From assembly GCA_945873695.1 (NCBI GenBank), contig CAMCDX010000005.1:1-36518 (forward strand): a stretch of DNA of 36,518 bases, written 5' to 3'. Under the pieces are notes generated by a model. That model saw only the letters and a program-made list of their open reading frames with translations, did not search any database and was not told the DNA's origin. Each line of letters starts with the position of its first letter. Position 1 is the stretch's first letter. A program made the position numbers and the translations under genes. Below are positions 1 to 9,994 of the stretch, one piece after another. The stretch is from an uncultured Clostridia bacterium. Its GTDB lineage: Bacteria > Bacillota > Clostridia > Oscillospirales > Oscillospiraceae.

Positions 1-1
1 G

Positions 2-268
2 GTGGCGGCGCTGGCAGCAGGAGACGTGGACGGCGTGGCGGCCCGCCTTGGCAACGTGTTCGAGGAGGTCCTGCCGGAGGCATACCATGAGGTGTTCACC
101 ATCAAGCGCCGCCTGTTGGACCTGGGTGCCCTGAACGCCGCCATGAGCGGCTCCGGCCCCACGGTGTTCGGCATCTTCCGGGAGGAAGAGACGGCGCAGC
201 AGGCGAAGGAGACCCTGAAAAAGAGATATGCTCAGACCTACCTGGCAAAGCCGGTTAGAAAACTCTGA
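2..268 (+). CDS. ispE: 4-diphosphocytidyl-2-C-methyl-D-erythritol kinase, C-terminal fragment (truncated by window edge)
   Basis: GHMP-kinase C-terminal motif LGALNAAMSGSGPTVFGIF; ORF runs off the left edge. Confidence 0.85.
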   Translation: MAALAAGDVDGVAARLGNVFEEVLPEAYHEVFTIKRRLLDLGALNAAMSGSGPTVFGIFREEETAQQAKETLKKRYAQTYLAKPVRKL

Positions 269-281
269 GGAGGCTGCATCC

Positions 282-893
282 GTGAAAAAGGCACTTTGCG
301 TGGCACTGGCGATGGCGATGCTGCTTCTGAGCGGCTGTCGGAAGGAAGAGGAAGTCCACACGGTCGTCACGGAGTATGACCTGGAAGAGGCCCGGACCAT
401 GATCGACGAAACGGAGTGGCTGCTGGCTTGGCTCTCCACCCGGGAGACCATCCGGCGGGACACGGCGGAGAATGTGATCCGGCGCATCGACGAGACCATG
501 AGTGGGGAGGGAATCACAGCTCTTCAATGCCTCATGGCGGACACCGCCGATTGGGAGGATGAGTCCTTGGAGGAACTGCCCCTTGGAAACGGTACCGTGG
601 CGCCGACGCTCTACCACGAGGGCGTGGAGCTGGTGTCCGCCGCGGAGGAGAGCCGGTGCAAAATCGATGAGGAGACCGGCGAGTGTACAGAGCATTTCAG
701 CGTCTTGACCATTCGGCTCGCCTATACCGGCGATGACCCGGCCTTTCGGGAGTGGCACAGGGAATATAACTTTCACAATCAATCTGTACACGACCTGAGT
801 TGGTCCAGGGTCACCTTTTCCGGGACCTATAACCTGGAAGGAACCCTGCCCCTCCGGCCGGATTTTGACCCGGAAAAATACCTGACGCCCTGA
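282..893 (+). CDS. Predicted lipoprotein, unknown function
   Basis: GTG start at 282; signal peptide with lipobox (VKKALCVALAMAMLLLSGC). Confidence 0.7.
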   Translation: MKKALCVALAMAMLLLSGCRKEEEVHTVVTEYDLEEARTMIDETEWLLAWLSTRETIRRDTAENVIRRIDETMSGEGITALQCLMADTADWEDESLEELPLGNGTVAPTLYHEGVELVSAAEESRCKIDEETGECTEHFSVLTIRLAYTGDDPAFREWHREYNFHNQSVHDLSWSRVTFSGTYNLEGTLPLRPDFDPEKYLTP

Positions 894-984
894 ACAAACC
901 GAGAAAAATATCCGGTTTTTGTATAAAAATGAAAATTTCCGTCCATGATGGTCCCAACGACCTACATAGGAAAGGACGGAAACC

Positions 985-1620
985 GTGATGAAAACCAAAA
1001 TTAAAGCCGGAAACCGGCTGAAAATATGGGAGATCGCCCTGCTGCTGGGACTGGCGGTTTTCCTGGCCGCCGGCGCGGCAGCGCTGGGGAGCCGGGACGC
1101 CCTGGCGGACAAAGTGGTGCGGCTCCATGTGCTGGCCAACTCTGACTCCGAGGAGGACCAGGCTTTGAAGCTGAAGGTCCGGGACCGGGTGCTGGAGCGA
1201 GCGGCGGAGCTGCTGGAGGATTCCGGGGACCGGGACGAGGCGGAGGCCCGCCTGACGGAGGCCTTGCCGGAGCTGGAAGGGCTGGCGGCGGCGGAGATTG
1301 CCGCCAACGGCTATGATTACCCGGTCACCGCCCGGCTGGAGGAGACATCCTTCACCACCCGGGAGTACGACGGCTTCACCCTTCCCGCCGGGAAGTACCT
1401 GGCTCTGCGGGTGGTCATCGGCGAGGGCGCGGGCCAAAACTGGTGGTGTGTGGTGTTTCCGCCCCTGTGCACCACTGCTTCCTCCGACGTGTCTCAGACT
1501 GCCATGGCGGCGGGGCTGACGGAGGAGGAAGTGGGTCTGATCACCGAAGAGGACCAGGGCTACGTGCTGAAGTTCAAGGCCGTGGAGTGGTGGGAGGCTC
1601 TGAGAGAGAAATGGGACTGA
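985..1620 (+). CDS. spoIIR: Stage II sporulation protein R
   Basis: N-terminal TM then VVRLHVLANSDSEEDQALKLKVRDRVL and QNWWCVVFPPLC, characteristic of SpoIIR. Confidence 0.93.
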   Translation: MMKTKIKAGNRLKIWEIALLLGLAVFLAAGAAALGSRDALADKVVRLHVLANSDSEEDQALKLKVRDRVLERAAELLEDSGDRDEAEARLTEALPELEGLAAAEIAANGYDYPVTARLEETSFTTREYDGFTLPAGKYLALRVVIGEGAGQNWWCVVFPPLCTTASSDVSQTAMAAGLTEEEVGLITEEDQGYVLKFKAVEWWEALREKWD

Positions 1621-1633
1621 CGGAGGAACGGAT

Positions 1634-2113
1634 ATGGGATTGAAGGCGGGCGGGCCGCTGTTCGCGGTGCGGGATATGAAAATGTCCCTGGCTTTTTATC
1701 AGGCTGTGCTGGGGCTGGAAGTCATCAACGATTTCGGCGCCAACGCGGTGCTCACCGGAGGGCTGTCTCTCCAGACTCTGGACACCTGGGCATCATTTCT
1801 GGACAAGTCAACAGGGAATATCCATTTCGGCGGAAACGACGCCGAGATGTACTATGAGGCCGACGATTTCGACACCTTCCTGACCGACCTGAAGGACCAC
1901 CCGGAGGCGGAGCCGGAGCTGGTCCACCCGCCTCTGGAACACCGCTGGGGCCAGCGGGTGGTGCGGCTGTACGACCCGGACCATCATATCATCGAGGTGG
2001 GAGAGAGCCTTGAAAAGGTGGCGAAGCGCTTCCGGGACGGCGGCCTCAACGAGGAGGGCGTGGCCCGGAGAATGGATATCAGCCTGGAATACGCCAGAAA
2101 ACTGCTGAAATAA
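1634..2113 (+). CDS. VOC/glyoxalase-family protein
   Basis: Glyoxalase-fold pattern (FAVRDMKMSLAFYQAVLGLEV ... VRLYDPDHHIIEVGES). Confidence 0.85.
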   Translation: MGLKAGGPLFAVRDMKMSLAFYQAVLGLEVINDFGANAVLTGGLSLQTLDTWASFLDKSTGNIHFGGNDAEMYYEADDFDTFLTDLKDHPEAEPELVHPPLEHRWGQRVVRLYDPDHHIIEVGESLEKVAKRFRDGGLNEEGVARRMDISLEYARKLLK

Positions 2114-2150
2114 GCAAACGCCGTTGGGAACTTCCCAACGGCGTTTGCTT
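2112..2150. terminator. Bidirectional intrinsic terminator between convergent genes
   Basis: Perfect palindrome AAGCAAACGCCGTTGGGAA-C-TTCCCAACGGCGTTTGCTT overlapping both stop codons. Confidence 0.85.
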
Positions 2151-2761
2151 TATCTGCTCAAATATGTCTCGATATCAAATTTCACCAGTTTCGTATCCCT
2201 CTTCAGATACAGCGGGTGGTGGGGCTGGCCGGATTTCAGCAGGGGACCGGCGGTGTACCACTGGGCTCCTGCGGCCTGGCCGTCGGCGGCGAAGTCCCGC
2301 ATGCAGTCCATCAGGTAACCCCGCTTCAGAATGATGTTTCCCCAGGCGGCCCAGATGGCCGGATGCTCCGACAGGGACAGCAGATACCGGAAGGCCTTTC
2401 GGTTCTCGGCGTGGAGGGCGGGGTTCAGGGCCTTCTCCATGTCGTCGGGCCGGGTGGCCCGCTGGGCGTAGACGTTGAACATCAGAAAGCTGTCGTACCC
2501 GTTGGCCAGGGCAATGCGCTGGGCGGATTGCAGGGTGGGGTCCAGGGCGTCCGGCGCGGCGGTGGAAGGGTTGATGCCCACGCAGATCAGGGGCTTCACG
2601 CCCCGGGTGCCCAGGATATAACGGTATTCGGAATAGGTGTTGGGGACGTACAGCCACCGATTGACATCATAGTCTGGGGAGGGCTGAAGAGCGGCCTCCA
2701 GCGCCGGCTCGAACAGCTCCAGCGTCACTGAATCGGTGGTCCCCTGTGGGATATGCGGCAT
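2150..2761 (-). CDS. DUF1643 domain-containing protein
   Basis: RYILGTRGVKPLICVGINPSTAAPDALDPTLQSAQRIALANGYDSFLMFNVYAQRATRPDDM pattern. Confidence 0.85.
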   Translation of the reverse strand: MPHIPQGTTDSVTLELFEPALEAALQPSPDYDVNRWLYVPNTYSEYRYILGTRGVKPLICVGINPSTAAPDALDPTLQSAQRIALANGYDSFLMFNVYAQRATRPDDMEKALNPALHAENRKAFRYLLSLSEHPAIWAAWGNIILKRGYLMDCMRDFAADGQAAGAQWYTAGPLLKSGQPHHPLYLKRDTKLVKFDIETYLSR

Positions 2762-2885
2762 AGCGCGCCTCCTGTTTCGACGTTTTTCTCAGGATAACAC
2801 ACCGGGGGAAAAAAGGCAACCGGGGCTGTTCACGGGTTGGGAAATGTGGTATCATGGCAGACAGAAATCAAAGAAGGAGAACGCC

Positions 2886-5800
2886 ATGCTGACCATTTTG
2901 ATGGGCCGGGCCAAGACCGGAAAATCGGATACGGTGCTCCGCCGCGTCGCGGAGCTGGGGGACACCAGCCAGCAGATTTTGCTGGTGCCGGAGCACGCCT
3001 CCCACCAGGCGGAGGTGGACCTGTGCCGGGTCTGCGGCCCTACCGCCAGCCGCCACGCAGAGGTCCTGAGCTTCCGCCGCCTCAGCGACCGGGTGCTGAG
3101 CATCACCGGCGGTGTCGCCCAGGTGACTCTGGACAACGGCGGCAAGCTACTGACGCTGCAAAAGGCCCTGGCGGAGGTGGCGCCTGCTTTGAAGGTCTAC
3201 CGCCGTCCCTCCCAGAAGGCGTCCTTTTTGCAGCAGATGCTGGACTTGTTCGACGAGCTGCGGTGTTATGAGGTGACGCCCATGGTCCTGGACGCTCAGG
3301 CCCGGGACATCGGCCCGGGAGCCACCCGGGACAAGCTGCTGGACCTGAGCCTGCTGTACGGCGCCTACGAGGCCCGGCTGGACCGGGAGGGCCTGGACCG
3401 GCGGGATCGGATGACCAAGCTGTGCGACCATTTGGAGGAGTCCCGGTACGCCTTCGGCAAGGACATCTTCATCGACGGCTTCACCTACTTCAACGGCCAG
3501 GAGCGGCGGGCCCTGGAGATCATGCTGCGCCAGGCCCGGTCCGTTACCGTCACCCTGCTGGGAGAGCCCAACAGCCGGGAGGAGATCTTCGAGGCGTCTC
3601 TGAAGACCATGGGCCAGCTGTGCCGCCTGGCGGACCGGGCGGGAATCCGCGTAAAGTTAGAACAGTTGACAGCCCGGGACGACTCTGCCCTGGGCCATCT
3701 GGAGCGGTGCTTCTTCGGGGAGACCTTTCCCTTTGACGGGGCCTGCGGCGCCATCCGCCTCCGGGAGGCGGACACGGCATACGACGAGGTGGAGCAGACC
3801 GCGGCGGACATTCGGCGGCTGCTGGCGGCAGGGAAGTGCCGCTGCCGGGACATCACTGTGGCCGCCCGGAACATGGGGGACTATGAGGGCGTCATTGAAA
3901 CCGTCTTCGAGCGCTACGACATCCCCGCCTATCTCAGCCGCCGCAGCGACATCCTGGAAAAGCCGGTGCTGAGCCTGTTGACCGGCGTGCTGGCCTCCAT
4001 TGAGAACGGCTATGAGTACGACGATATGTTCCGCTGGCTGAAGACTGGCCTGGCCGGACTGACGGCGGAGGAGTGCGACCTGCTGGAAAACTACGTCCTG
4101 AAATGGCAGATCCACGGTCAGATGTGGCTGCGGGATGTGAACTGGACGGAGAATCCCGACGGCTACGGCGTTCCCTGGACCGAGGAGCACCAGGCCCGGC
4201 TGGACAAGGTCAACCAGCTGCGCCGCCGGGTCCGCCAGCCGCTGCTGTGCTTGGCGGAAGGCCTGAAGATCGGAGAAACAGCGGGGGATAAGGTCAATTT
4301 CCTTTACAACTTTATGGAGGATCTGGGCCTTCAGGATGCTCTGGAGGGACAGATGGGGGCCCAGGCGAAGGCCGGACGGCTCCAGGACGCGGAGGAGACG
4401 GCCCAGCTGTGGGAGATCCTCTGCGGCGTGCTGGACCAGTTCGTGGAGATCCTGGGAGAGGAGCCCATGGAGCTGGACGAGTTCAGCCGCCTGTTCCGCC
4501 AGGTGCTGACCCAGTACAGTGTGGGCACCATCCCGGTGTCCCTGGACCAGGTCTCCGTCAGCGAGATCACCCGCAATGACCGCCACACCGCCAAGTACCT
4601 GTTCCTGCTGGGAGCCAACGACCATGTGCTGCCCAGCGTGGGCCAGAGCGGCGGCATCCTCAACGACGACGACCGGGACGAGCTGGCCCGGCGAGGCATC
4701 GAGCTGGCCCCCACCGGCATGGAGCAGATGGGCATCGAGCTGCAAAACCTCTACGCTGCCCTGGCCCAGCCCACGGAAGGGCTGACGGTCAGCTGGCCGG
4801 TGACGGATGTCACCGGCGCGGAGCTGCGCCCCGCCTTCGTGGTGGAGCGGCTGCTGGCCCTGTTCCCGGCGCTGCGGATCGAAAAAGAGACAACTGACAA
4901 GGTTTATCGCTTGACAGCAGTACAGCCTGCCCTGGAGGCCGCCGGCACGGAGCCGGAGGGGCCTCTGTGGGCATATCTGGCGGAAAAAGAGGAGCTGCGG
5001 CCCTGGCTGGCGGCCATGGAGCGGGCCGCCTCCCTGAAGCGGGGCTCCCTGTCCCGGCGGGCGGTGCGGGCGCTGTACGGCGATCGGATCACCATGTCCG
5101 CCTCCCGGCTGGAGCGGCTGCGCAGCTGCCATTTCGCCTACTTTATGGAGTATGGCCTCCGGGCCAAACCCCGGGAGCCCGCCGCCTTCGACGCGCCTCA
5201 GATCGGCACCTTTCTCCATTTCCTGCTGGAAAGCGTCACCCGGGACGTGCTGGCCCTGGGGGGCTTTTCGGCGGTGGAGGAGGCGGAGCTTCACCGTCTG
5301 GTCCGGCAGTACATCGACCAGTACGTGGAGAAGGAACTCCACAATTTCCAGGGCCGGAACGCCCGGTTCCAGTACCTGTTCGCCCGGCTGCGGAACACCG
5401 CCTACGCCGTCATCGACCAAATCGCCCAGGAGATGCGGGACTCGGACTTCGTGCCCCTGGCATTCGAGCTGTCCTTCGGCGACCATGGCCAGCTTCCGGC
5501 GGTGGTGATCTCCGAGCCCGACGGCGAACTGCGGGTGGGCGGCAAGGTGGACCGGGTGGACGGCTGGGTGAAGGACGACCGGCTGTACCTCCGGGTGGTG
5601 GACTACAAATCCGGCCGGAAGGCCTTCGACCTGGCCTCCGTCCGCATGGGTCTGGACATCCAGATGCTGCTGTACCTCTTTACCCTGCAAAAGGAGGGGA
5701 AGGGGTACTTCGGCAAAGACATCGAGCCGGCGGGCGTGCTATATCTCCCCGCCCGGGACGAGATCTTAGCGGCGGAGCGGAACATTTCCCCGGAAAAGCT

Positions 5801-6212
5801 GCAAAGTGAACGGGAGAAACAGCTGAAGCGGTCCGGCCTGCTGCTGGCGGAGCCGGAGGTCCTGCAGGCTATGGAGCACGACGCCCTCAGCCAGCCCCGG
5901 TTCCTGCCCCTGCGGGTGAGCCGGGACGGGAACGTGGCGGGCAGCATCGCCTCGGCGGCTCAACTGGGCCGGCTGGGGCAGTACGTGGAAACGCTGCTCC
6001 ACCAGATCGCCCGGGAGGTCCGGGACGGCAACATCGACGCCGACCCCTGCTGCCACAGCGAGGATGACAGCTACTGCCAATACTGCGACTGGGCCGACGC
6101 CTGCCACTTCCAGGACGGCAGGGACGGCGACCACCTCCACTACATCCTGCCGGTGAAGGCGGAGGAGTTCTGGAGACAACTGGAGGAAGAGACGGAAGGA
6201 GGCGGCGAGTGA
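2886..6212 (+). CDS. addB: ATP-dependent helicase/deoxyribonuclease subunit B (AddB)
   Basis: MLTILMGRAKTGKSDTVL nucleotide-binding start; YKSGRKAFDLASVRMGLDIQMLLYL nuclease motif; C-terminal Fe-S cysteines (CCHSEDDSYCQYCDWADAC); followed by addA. Confidence 0.95.
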   Translation: MLTILMGRAKTGKSDTVLRRVAELGDTSQQILLVPEHASHQAEVDLCRVCGPTASRHAEVLSFRRLSDRVLSITGGVAQVTLDNGGKLLTLQKALAEVAPALKVYRRPSQKASFLQQMLDLFDELRCYEVTPMVLDAQARDIGPGATRDKLLDLSLLYGAYEARLDREGLDRRDRMTKLCDHLEESRYAFGKDIFIDGFTYFNGQERRALEIMLRQARSVTVTLLGEPNSREEIFEASLKTMGQLCRLADRAGIRVKLEQLTARDDSALGHLERCFFGETFPFDGACGAIRLREADTAYDEVEQTAADIRRLLAAGKCRCRDITVAARNMGDYEGVIETVFERYDIPAYLSRRSDILEKPVLSLLTGVLASIENGYEYDDMFRWLKTGLAGLTAEECDLLENYVLKWQIHGQMWLRDVNWTENPDGYGVPWTEEHQARLDKVNQLRRRVRQPLLCLAEGLKIGETAGDKVNFLYNFMEDLGLQDALEGQMGAQAKAGRLQDAEETAQLWEILCGVLDQFVEILGEEPMELDEFSRLFRQVLTQYSVGTIPVSLDQVSVSEITRNDRHTAKYLFLLGANDHVLPSVGQSGGILNDDDRDELARRGIELAPTGMEQMGIELQNLYAALAQPTEGLTVSWPVTDVTGAELRPAFVVERLLALFPALRIEKETTDKVYRLTAVQPALEAAGTEPEGPLWAYLAEKEELRPWLAAMERAASLKRGSLSRRAVRALYGDRITMSASRLERLRSCHFAYFMEYGLRAKPREPAAFDAPQIGTFLHFLLESVTRDVLALGGFSAVEEAELHRLVRQYIDQYVEKELHNFQGRNARFQYLFARLRNTAYAVIDQIAQEMRDSDFVPLAFELSFGDHGQLPAVVISEPDGELRVGGKVDRVDGWVKDDRLYLRVVDYKSGRKAFDLASVRMGLDIQMLLYLFTLQKEGKGYFGKDIEPAGVLYLPARDEILAAERNISPEKLQSEREKQLKRSGLLLAEPEVLQAMEHDALSQPRFLPLRVSRDGNVAGSIASAAQLGRLGQYVETLLHQIAREVRDGNIDADPCCHSEDDSYCQYCDWADACHFQDGRDGDHLHYILPVKAEEFWRQLEEETEGGGE

Positions 6213-6213
6213 T

Positions 6214-9200
6214 ATGGCGAAACTGACCTTGACGCCCCAGCAGCAGGCTGTGGTGGAGAACCGGGGCGGCAGCCTGCTGGTGTCCGCCGCCGCCGGCTCC
6301 GGTAAGACCAAGGTCCTGGTGGAGCGGCTGTTTCGGTACGTGACGGAGAACCGCTGCAATGTGGATGACTTCCTCATCATCACCTATACGAAGGCCGCCG
6401 CCGCGGAGCTGCGGAGCAAGATCGCCTCGGAGCTTTCCAAGCGGCTGGGAGAGACCCCCAACGACAGCCACTTGAAGCGGCAGCTGCTGCGGGTGTACCA
6501 GGCGGACATCAAGACGGTGGACGCCTTCTGCACCGCCCTTCTCCGGGAGAACACCCACCTCCTGGCCCGGGAGGGGGAGCGCCGCGCCCTGACCCCGGAC
6601 TTCCGGGTGCTGGATGAGGGCGATGCCCAGCTGATTCGCCGCCGGGTGCTGGAGCGGGTGCTGGAAAAGTTCTACGAAACCATGAATCCTGGCAAGGAAC
6701 TGCTGGCGGACACCCTGGGCGCCGGCCGGGACGATGCCGCTCTGGCGGAGCTGGTGCTGGAGCTGTACGACAAGCTCCAGAGCCATGCGGACCCGGCGGG
6801 TTGGCTGGCGGAGAACCGGGCGGCCTGGACGGAACTGGATATTCCCTTTGACGATACCCCCTACGCCGCCGAGCTGTTGGCCTCCGTCCGCCGGAAGGCG
6901 GACCACTGGGCGAGTTTGCTGGCCCGGGGCGCGGAGCGGACCGAGGGTGACGAGGCCTTGTCCAGCGGCTACGGCGAAAAATTCCTCACCGCCGCCGTTG
7001 GCTTCCGGGCACTGGGCCAGGCGACTGATTGGGAAGGAGCCCGCCGGGCCGCCGGCGAGGTGGTCTTCCCCCGGCTCACCACACCGAAGGGCCGGAAGGA
7101 CGACCCGGAGGTAGCATCATTGAAGCAGGTGTGGGAGGTCTGCAAGGCGGACAAGAAGAAACTGGACAGCCTGCTGGCCGTCAGCGGGGAAGAGGCTATG
7201 GAGGACCTGGGGGCCATGGCTCCCGCCATGGTGGCTCTGCTGGATTTGACGGCGGACTTCGGCGAGGCCTACCGCCAGGAGAAGCTGCGGCTCAACGGTG
7301 CCGATTTCTCCGACCAGGAGCACCTGGCCCTGCGGCTGCTGGTGGGGGCGGGCGGCGCACCCACGGACCTGGGCGCCCAGGTGGCGGCCAGGTACCGGGA
7401 GATCATGGTGGACGAGTACCAGGATACCAACGAGGTCCAGAACGCCATCTTCCGGGCGGTGTCCAAAGACGGGCAGAACATCTTTACCGTGGGCGACGTG
7501 AAGCAGAGCATCTACCGCTTCCGGCTGGCGGACCCCACTATTTTCCTGGGAAAATACCAGCGGTTCAAGTCCTGGGAGGAGGCGGCGGACGGCGAGGAGC
7601 GGAAGATCCTGCTGTCCAAAAACTTCCGCTCCCGGAAGGAGATTTTGGACGCCGCCAACTTTATTTTTGAGAACATCCTGTCCCCGGAGATGGGAGAGAT
7701 GGCCTACGGCGACGATGAGGCCCTCCACTTCGGCGCGGAGTACTACCCGGAGCGCCATGACTGCGATACGGAGTTCCACCTGATCTCCGCCCGGCAGAAG
7801 TCGGGGGAGGAGGACCGCCCAGTGAAAAAGCTGACGGCGGAGGCCCGGTTCGTGGCAAAGCGTATCCGCCAACTGCTGGACGAGGGCTATCCCGTCACCG
7901 ACGGAGACGGCACCCTCCGCCCCTGCCGGCCGGAGGACATCGTGATCCTGATGCGGTCCCCCGGCAGCCGGAAGCTGGCCTTCGCCGAGGCCCTGGCGGA
8001 GCGGGACATCCCCTGCTCCTTTGAGGAGAGCGGCGACTTTTTCCACACCATGGAGATCTCCGTCATGCTGGGGTTGCTGGAGATCATCGACAATCCCCGG
8101 CAGGACGTGCCTCTGATCTCGGTGCTTCGGTCGCCTTTGTTCGGTTTTACGCCGGACCGGCTGGCGGAGCTCCGGGGCAAAACGCCAGGGGGCGACTTTT
8201 ATGACGCCGTGACCGCCGACGGGGGAGAAGACTGCGCCGCATTCCTGGACCAGCTGCGCCAGCTGCGGCTGGCGGCCCGGGACATGAGCGTCCACCGGCT
8301 GGTGTGGCACATCTACGATCAGCTGAACGTGCTGGGCGTCTTCGGCGCCATGGACCACGGCGCCGAGCGGCGGGAGAACCTGATCGCCCTCAGCCAGCAC
8401 GCGGAAAAATTTGAAAGCGGCGGCTGCCGGGGACTGTTTGCCTTCGTGACCCAGCTGCGGCGGCTGCTGGAGCAGGACCAGGTCCCCGCCACCCGTGGCG
8501 CCGCCTCCGCCGGCGGCGTGCAGCTCATGAGTATCCACAAGTCCAAGGGCCTGGAATTCCCCATCGTGATTCTGGCGGACCTGGACCACGCCTTCTCCCG
8601 GCAGGATTTTGACACCCCGGTGCTGGTGCATCCCGCCATGGGGCTGGGCCCCAAGCGGGTTGACCTGGAGCGGAAGATCAAGTATCCCACCCTGGCACGG
8701 CTGGCCATCGAGGAAAAGCTCCGGCGTGAGAACCTGGCGGAGGAGCAGCGGGTGCTGTACGTGGCTATGACCCGGCCCAAGGAGAAATTGATCCTGGTGG
8801 ATTCCATGTACTTTGCTCCGGGCCGGGTGGGGAAGCTATGCTCCATGGCCGCCTGCCCGGTGCTGCCGGAGACGGTGGCCGCCTGCAGGACCTTCGGCGA
8901 GTGGCTGCTGCTGCCCCTGCTGTGTCGCCCAGAGGCGGAGCCTCTGCGGACTTTTGCTGACGCGATGTTAGAGCAGCTGTACACGGGAGACACCAGCCCC
9001 TGGCAAGTGTTTTGCCATGACAGCGAGGAGTTCCGCCAACGGCCCATCCGGGCGCATGCGACGGAGGAGGGGCAGTCGGAAACGGCGGCGTTTGACCCGG
9101 AACTGCTGTCCTTCCAGTATCCCTACCGCCGGGAGACGGGCTTGCCCGCCAAGGTGACGGCTACCCAGCTGAAGGGCCGGACCCTGGACCAGGAGATCGC

Positions 9201-9774
9201 CGAGAACGCCGCCCACACCCCCTATCTCCGGCCCCTGACCCAGCCAAAGTTCCGACAGGAGCGCCGGGGCCTGACCCCTGCGGAGCGGGGTACCGCCACC
9301 CACCTGGTGCTGCAATACCTGGATTTCGGCAATGGGGACGTGCCGGGCCAGGTGGCGGTCCTGAAGCTGCGGAACCTGCTGACGGCGGAGCAGGCGGAGG
9401 CAGTGGACATCCCGGCGCTGGAGCGGTTCCTGGCGTCGCCTTTGGCGACGGACATCCGCCAGGGCTGGAACATCCGCCGGGAGTACCGCTTTACCCTGCT
9501 GATGGACGCCCGGGACTATGATCCCGCCGCCTCGGCGGAGGACCGGATGCTGCTCCAGGGCGTGGTGGACTGCTGCTTCGAGACGGAGGAGGGCCTCACC
9601 GTGGTGGACTTCAAGACTGACCATGTGTGGACCGAATCGGAGGTCGCCCAGCGGGCGGAGCACTACCGCCCCCAACTGGAGGCTTACAGCCTGGCCCTGG
9701 AACAGGTGCTGGAGGCGAAGGTGGTCCGCCGGACGCTGTATTTCCTGCATGCCGGAAAAACCGTGGACCTGTGA
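6214..9774 (+). CDS. addA: ATP-dependent helicase/nuclease subunit A (AddA)
   Basis: UvrD-type helicase motifs (SAAAGSGKTKVLVERL, IMVDEYQDTN, MSIHKSKGLEFP, YVAMTRPKEKL) and RecB-like nuclease (GVVDCCFETEEGLTVVDFKTD). Confidence 0.97.
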   Translation: MAKLTLTPQQQAVVENRGGSLLVSAAAGSGKTKVLVERLFRYVTENRCNVDDFLIITYTKAAAAELRSKIASELSKRLGETPNDSHLKRQLLRVYQADIKTVDAFCTALLRENTHLLAREGERRALTPDFRVLDEGDAQLIRRRVLERVLEKFYETMNPGKELLADTLGAGRDDAALAELVLELYDKLQSHADPAGWLAENRAAWTELDIPFDDTPYAAELLASVRRKADHWASLLARGAERTEGDEALSSGYGEKFLTAAVGFRALGQATDWEGARRAAGEVVFPRLTTPKGRKDDPEVASLKQVWEVCKADKKKLDSLLAVSGEEAMEDLGAMAPAMVALLDLTADFGEAYRQEKLRLNGADFSDQEHLALRLLVGAGGAPTDLGAQVAARYREIMVDEYQDTNEVQNAIFRAVSKDGQNIFTVGDVKQSIYRFRLADPTIFLGKYQRFKSWEEAADGEERKILLSKNFRSRKEILDAANFIFENILSPEMGEMAYGDDEALHFGAEYYPERHDCDTEFHLISARQKSGEEDRPVKKLTAEARFVAKRIRQLLDEGYPVTDGDGTLRPCRPEDIVILMRSPGSRKLAFAEALAERDIPCSFEESGDFFHTMEISVMLGLLEIIDNPRQDVPLISVLRSPLFGFTPDRLAELRGKTPGGDFYDAVTADGGEDCAAFLDQLRQLRLAARDMSVHRLVWHIYDQLNVLGVFGAMDHGAERRENLIALSQHAEKFESGGCRGLFAFVTQLRRLLEQDQVPATRGAASAGGVQLMSIHKSKGLEFPIVILADLDHAFSRQDFDTPVLVHPAMGLGPKRVDLERKIKYPTLARLAIEEKLRRENLAEEQRVLYVAMTRPKEKLILVDSMYFAPGRVGKLCSMAACPVLPETVAACRTFGEWLLLPLLCRPEAEPLRTFADAMLEQLYTGDTSPWQVFCHDSEEFRQRPIRAHATEEGQSETAAFDPELLSFQYPYRRETGLPAKVTATQLKGRTLDQEIAENAAHTPYLRPLTQPKFRQERRGLTPAERGTATHLVLQYLDFGNGDVPGQVAVLKLRNLLTAEQAEAVDIPALERFLASPLATDIRQGWNIRREYRFTLLMDARDYDPAASAEDRMLLQGVVDCCFETEEGLTVVDFKTDHVWTESEVAQRAEHYRPQLEAYSLALEQVLEAKVVRRTLYFLHAGKTVDL

Positions 9775-9781
9775 GCGGTTG

Positions 9782-9810
9782 TTGACGATGGCGGGAAAGC
9801 CTGCTATAAT
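9782..9810 (+). promoter_or_regulatory. sigma-A-type promoter
   Basis: TTGACG - 17 nt - TATAAT. Confidence 0.85.
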
Positions 9811-9816
9811 CGGACT

Positions 9817-9973
9817 GTCCGCGGGAAGAAGATTCTGACCGCTGACCGTACAACACATTCTGTCGTTCTGACGGCGCGGAAGGGTCCAAGCCAAAAGACG
9901 GGAGCAGACGCGGGGAGCACCCGCGTCCAAGACTGCTGCCCATCCCCTCCGCCAACGGCGGAGGGGATTTTTT
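9817..9973 (+). ncRNA. Structured leader/sRNA candidate ending in an intrinsic terminator
   Basis: Starts about 7 nt after TATAAT; hairpins CCGCugaCCGU...ACGGcGCGG and GGGAGCAG-[GACGCGGG gagca CCCGCGTC]-CTGCTgCCC; 3' terminator. Family not recognised. Confidence 0.55.
9942..9973 (+). terminator. Intrinsic terminator/attenuator
   Basis: ATCCCCTCCGCC-AAC-GGCGGAGGGGAT followed by T run. Confidence 0.9.
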
Positions 9974-9994
9974 CTTGGAAAGGAGAGAAACTGG

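Noticed and set aside
3657-5690. 677-aa minus-strand ORF opposite addB
   Set aside because: Shadow ORF caused by GC-rich codon usage; the plus strand encodes a clear AddB and the antisense product is His/Gln/Leu-rich with no family motif.
9817-9973. Leader RNA as T-box, SRP RNA or 6S RNA
   Set aside because: No T-box UGGNACCGCG, no SRP GGAAGGAAGCAGCC-type core, and it folds as serial hairpins rather than one long rod with a central bubble.
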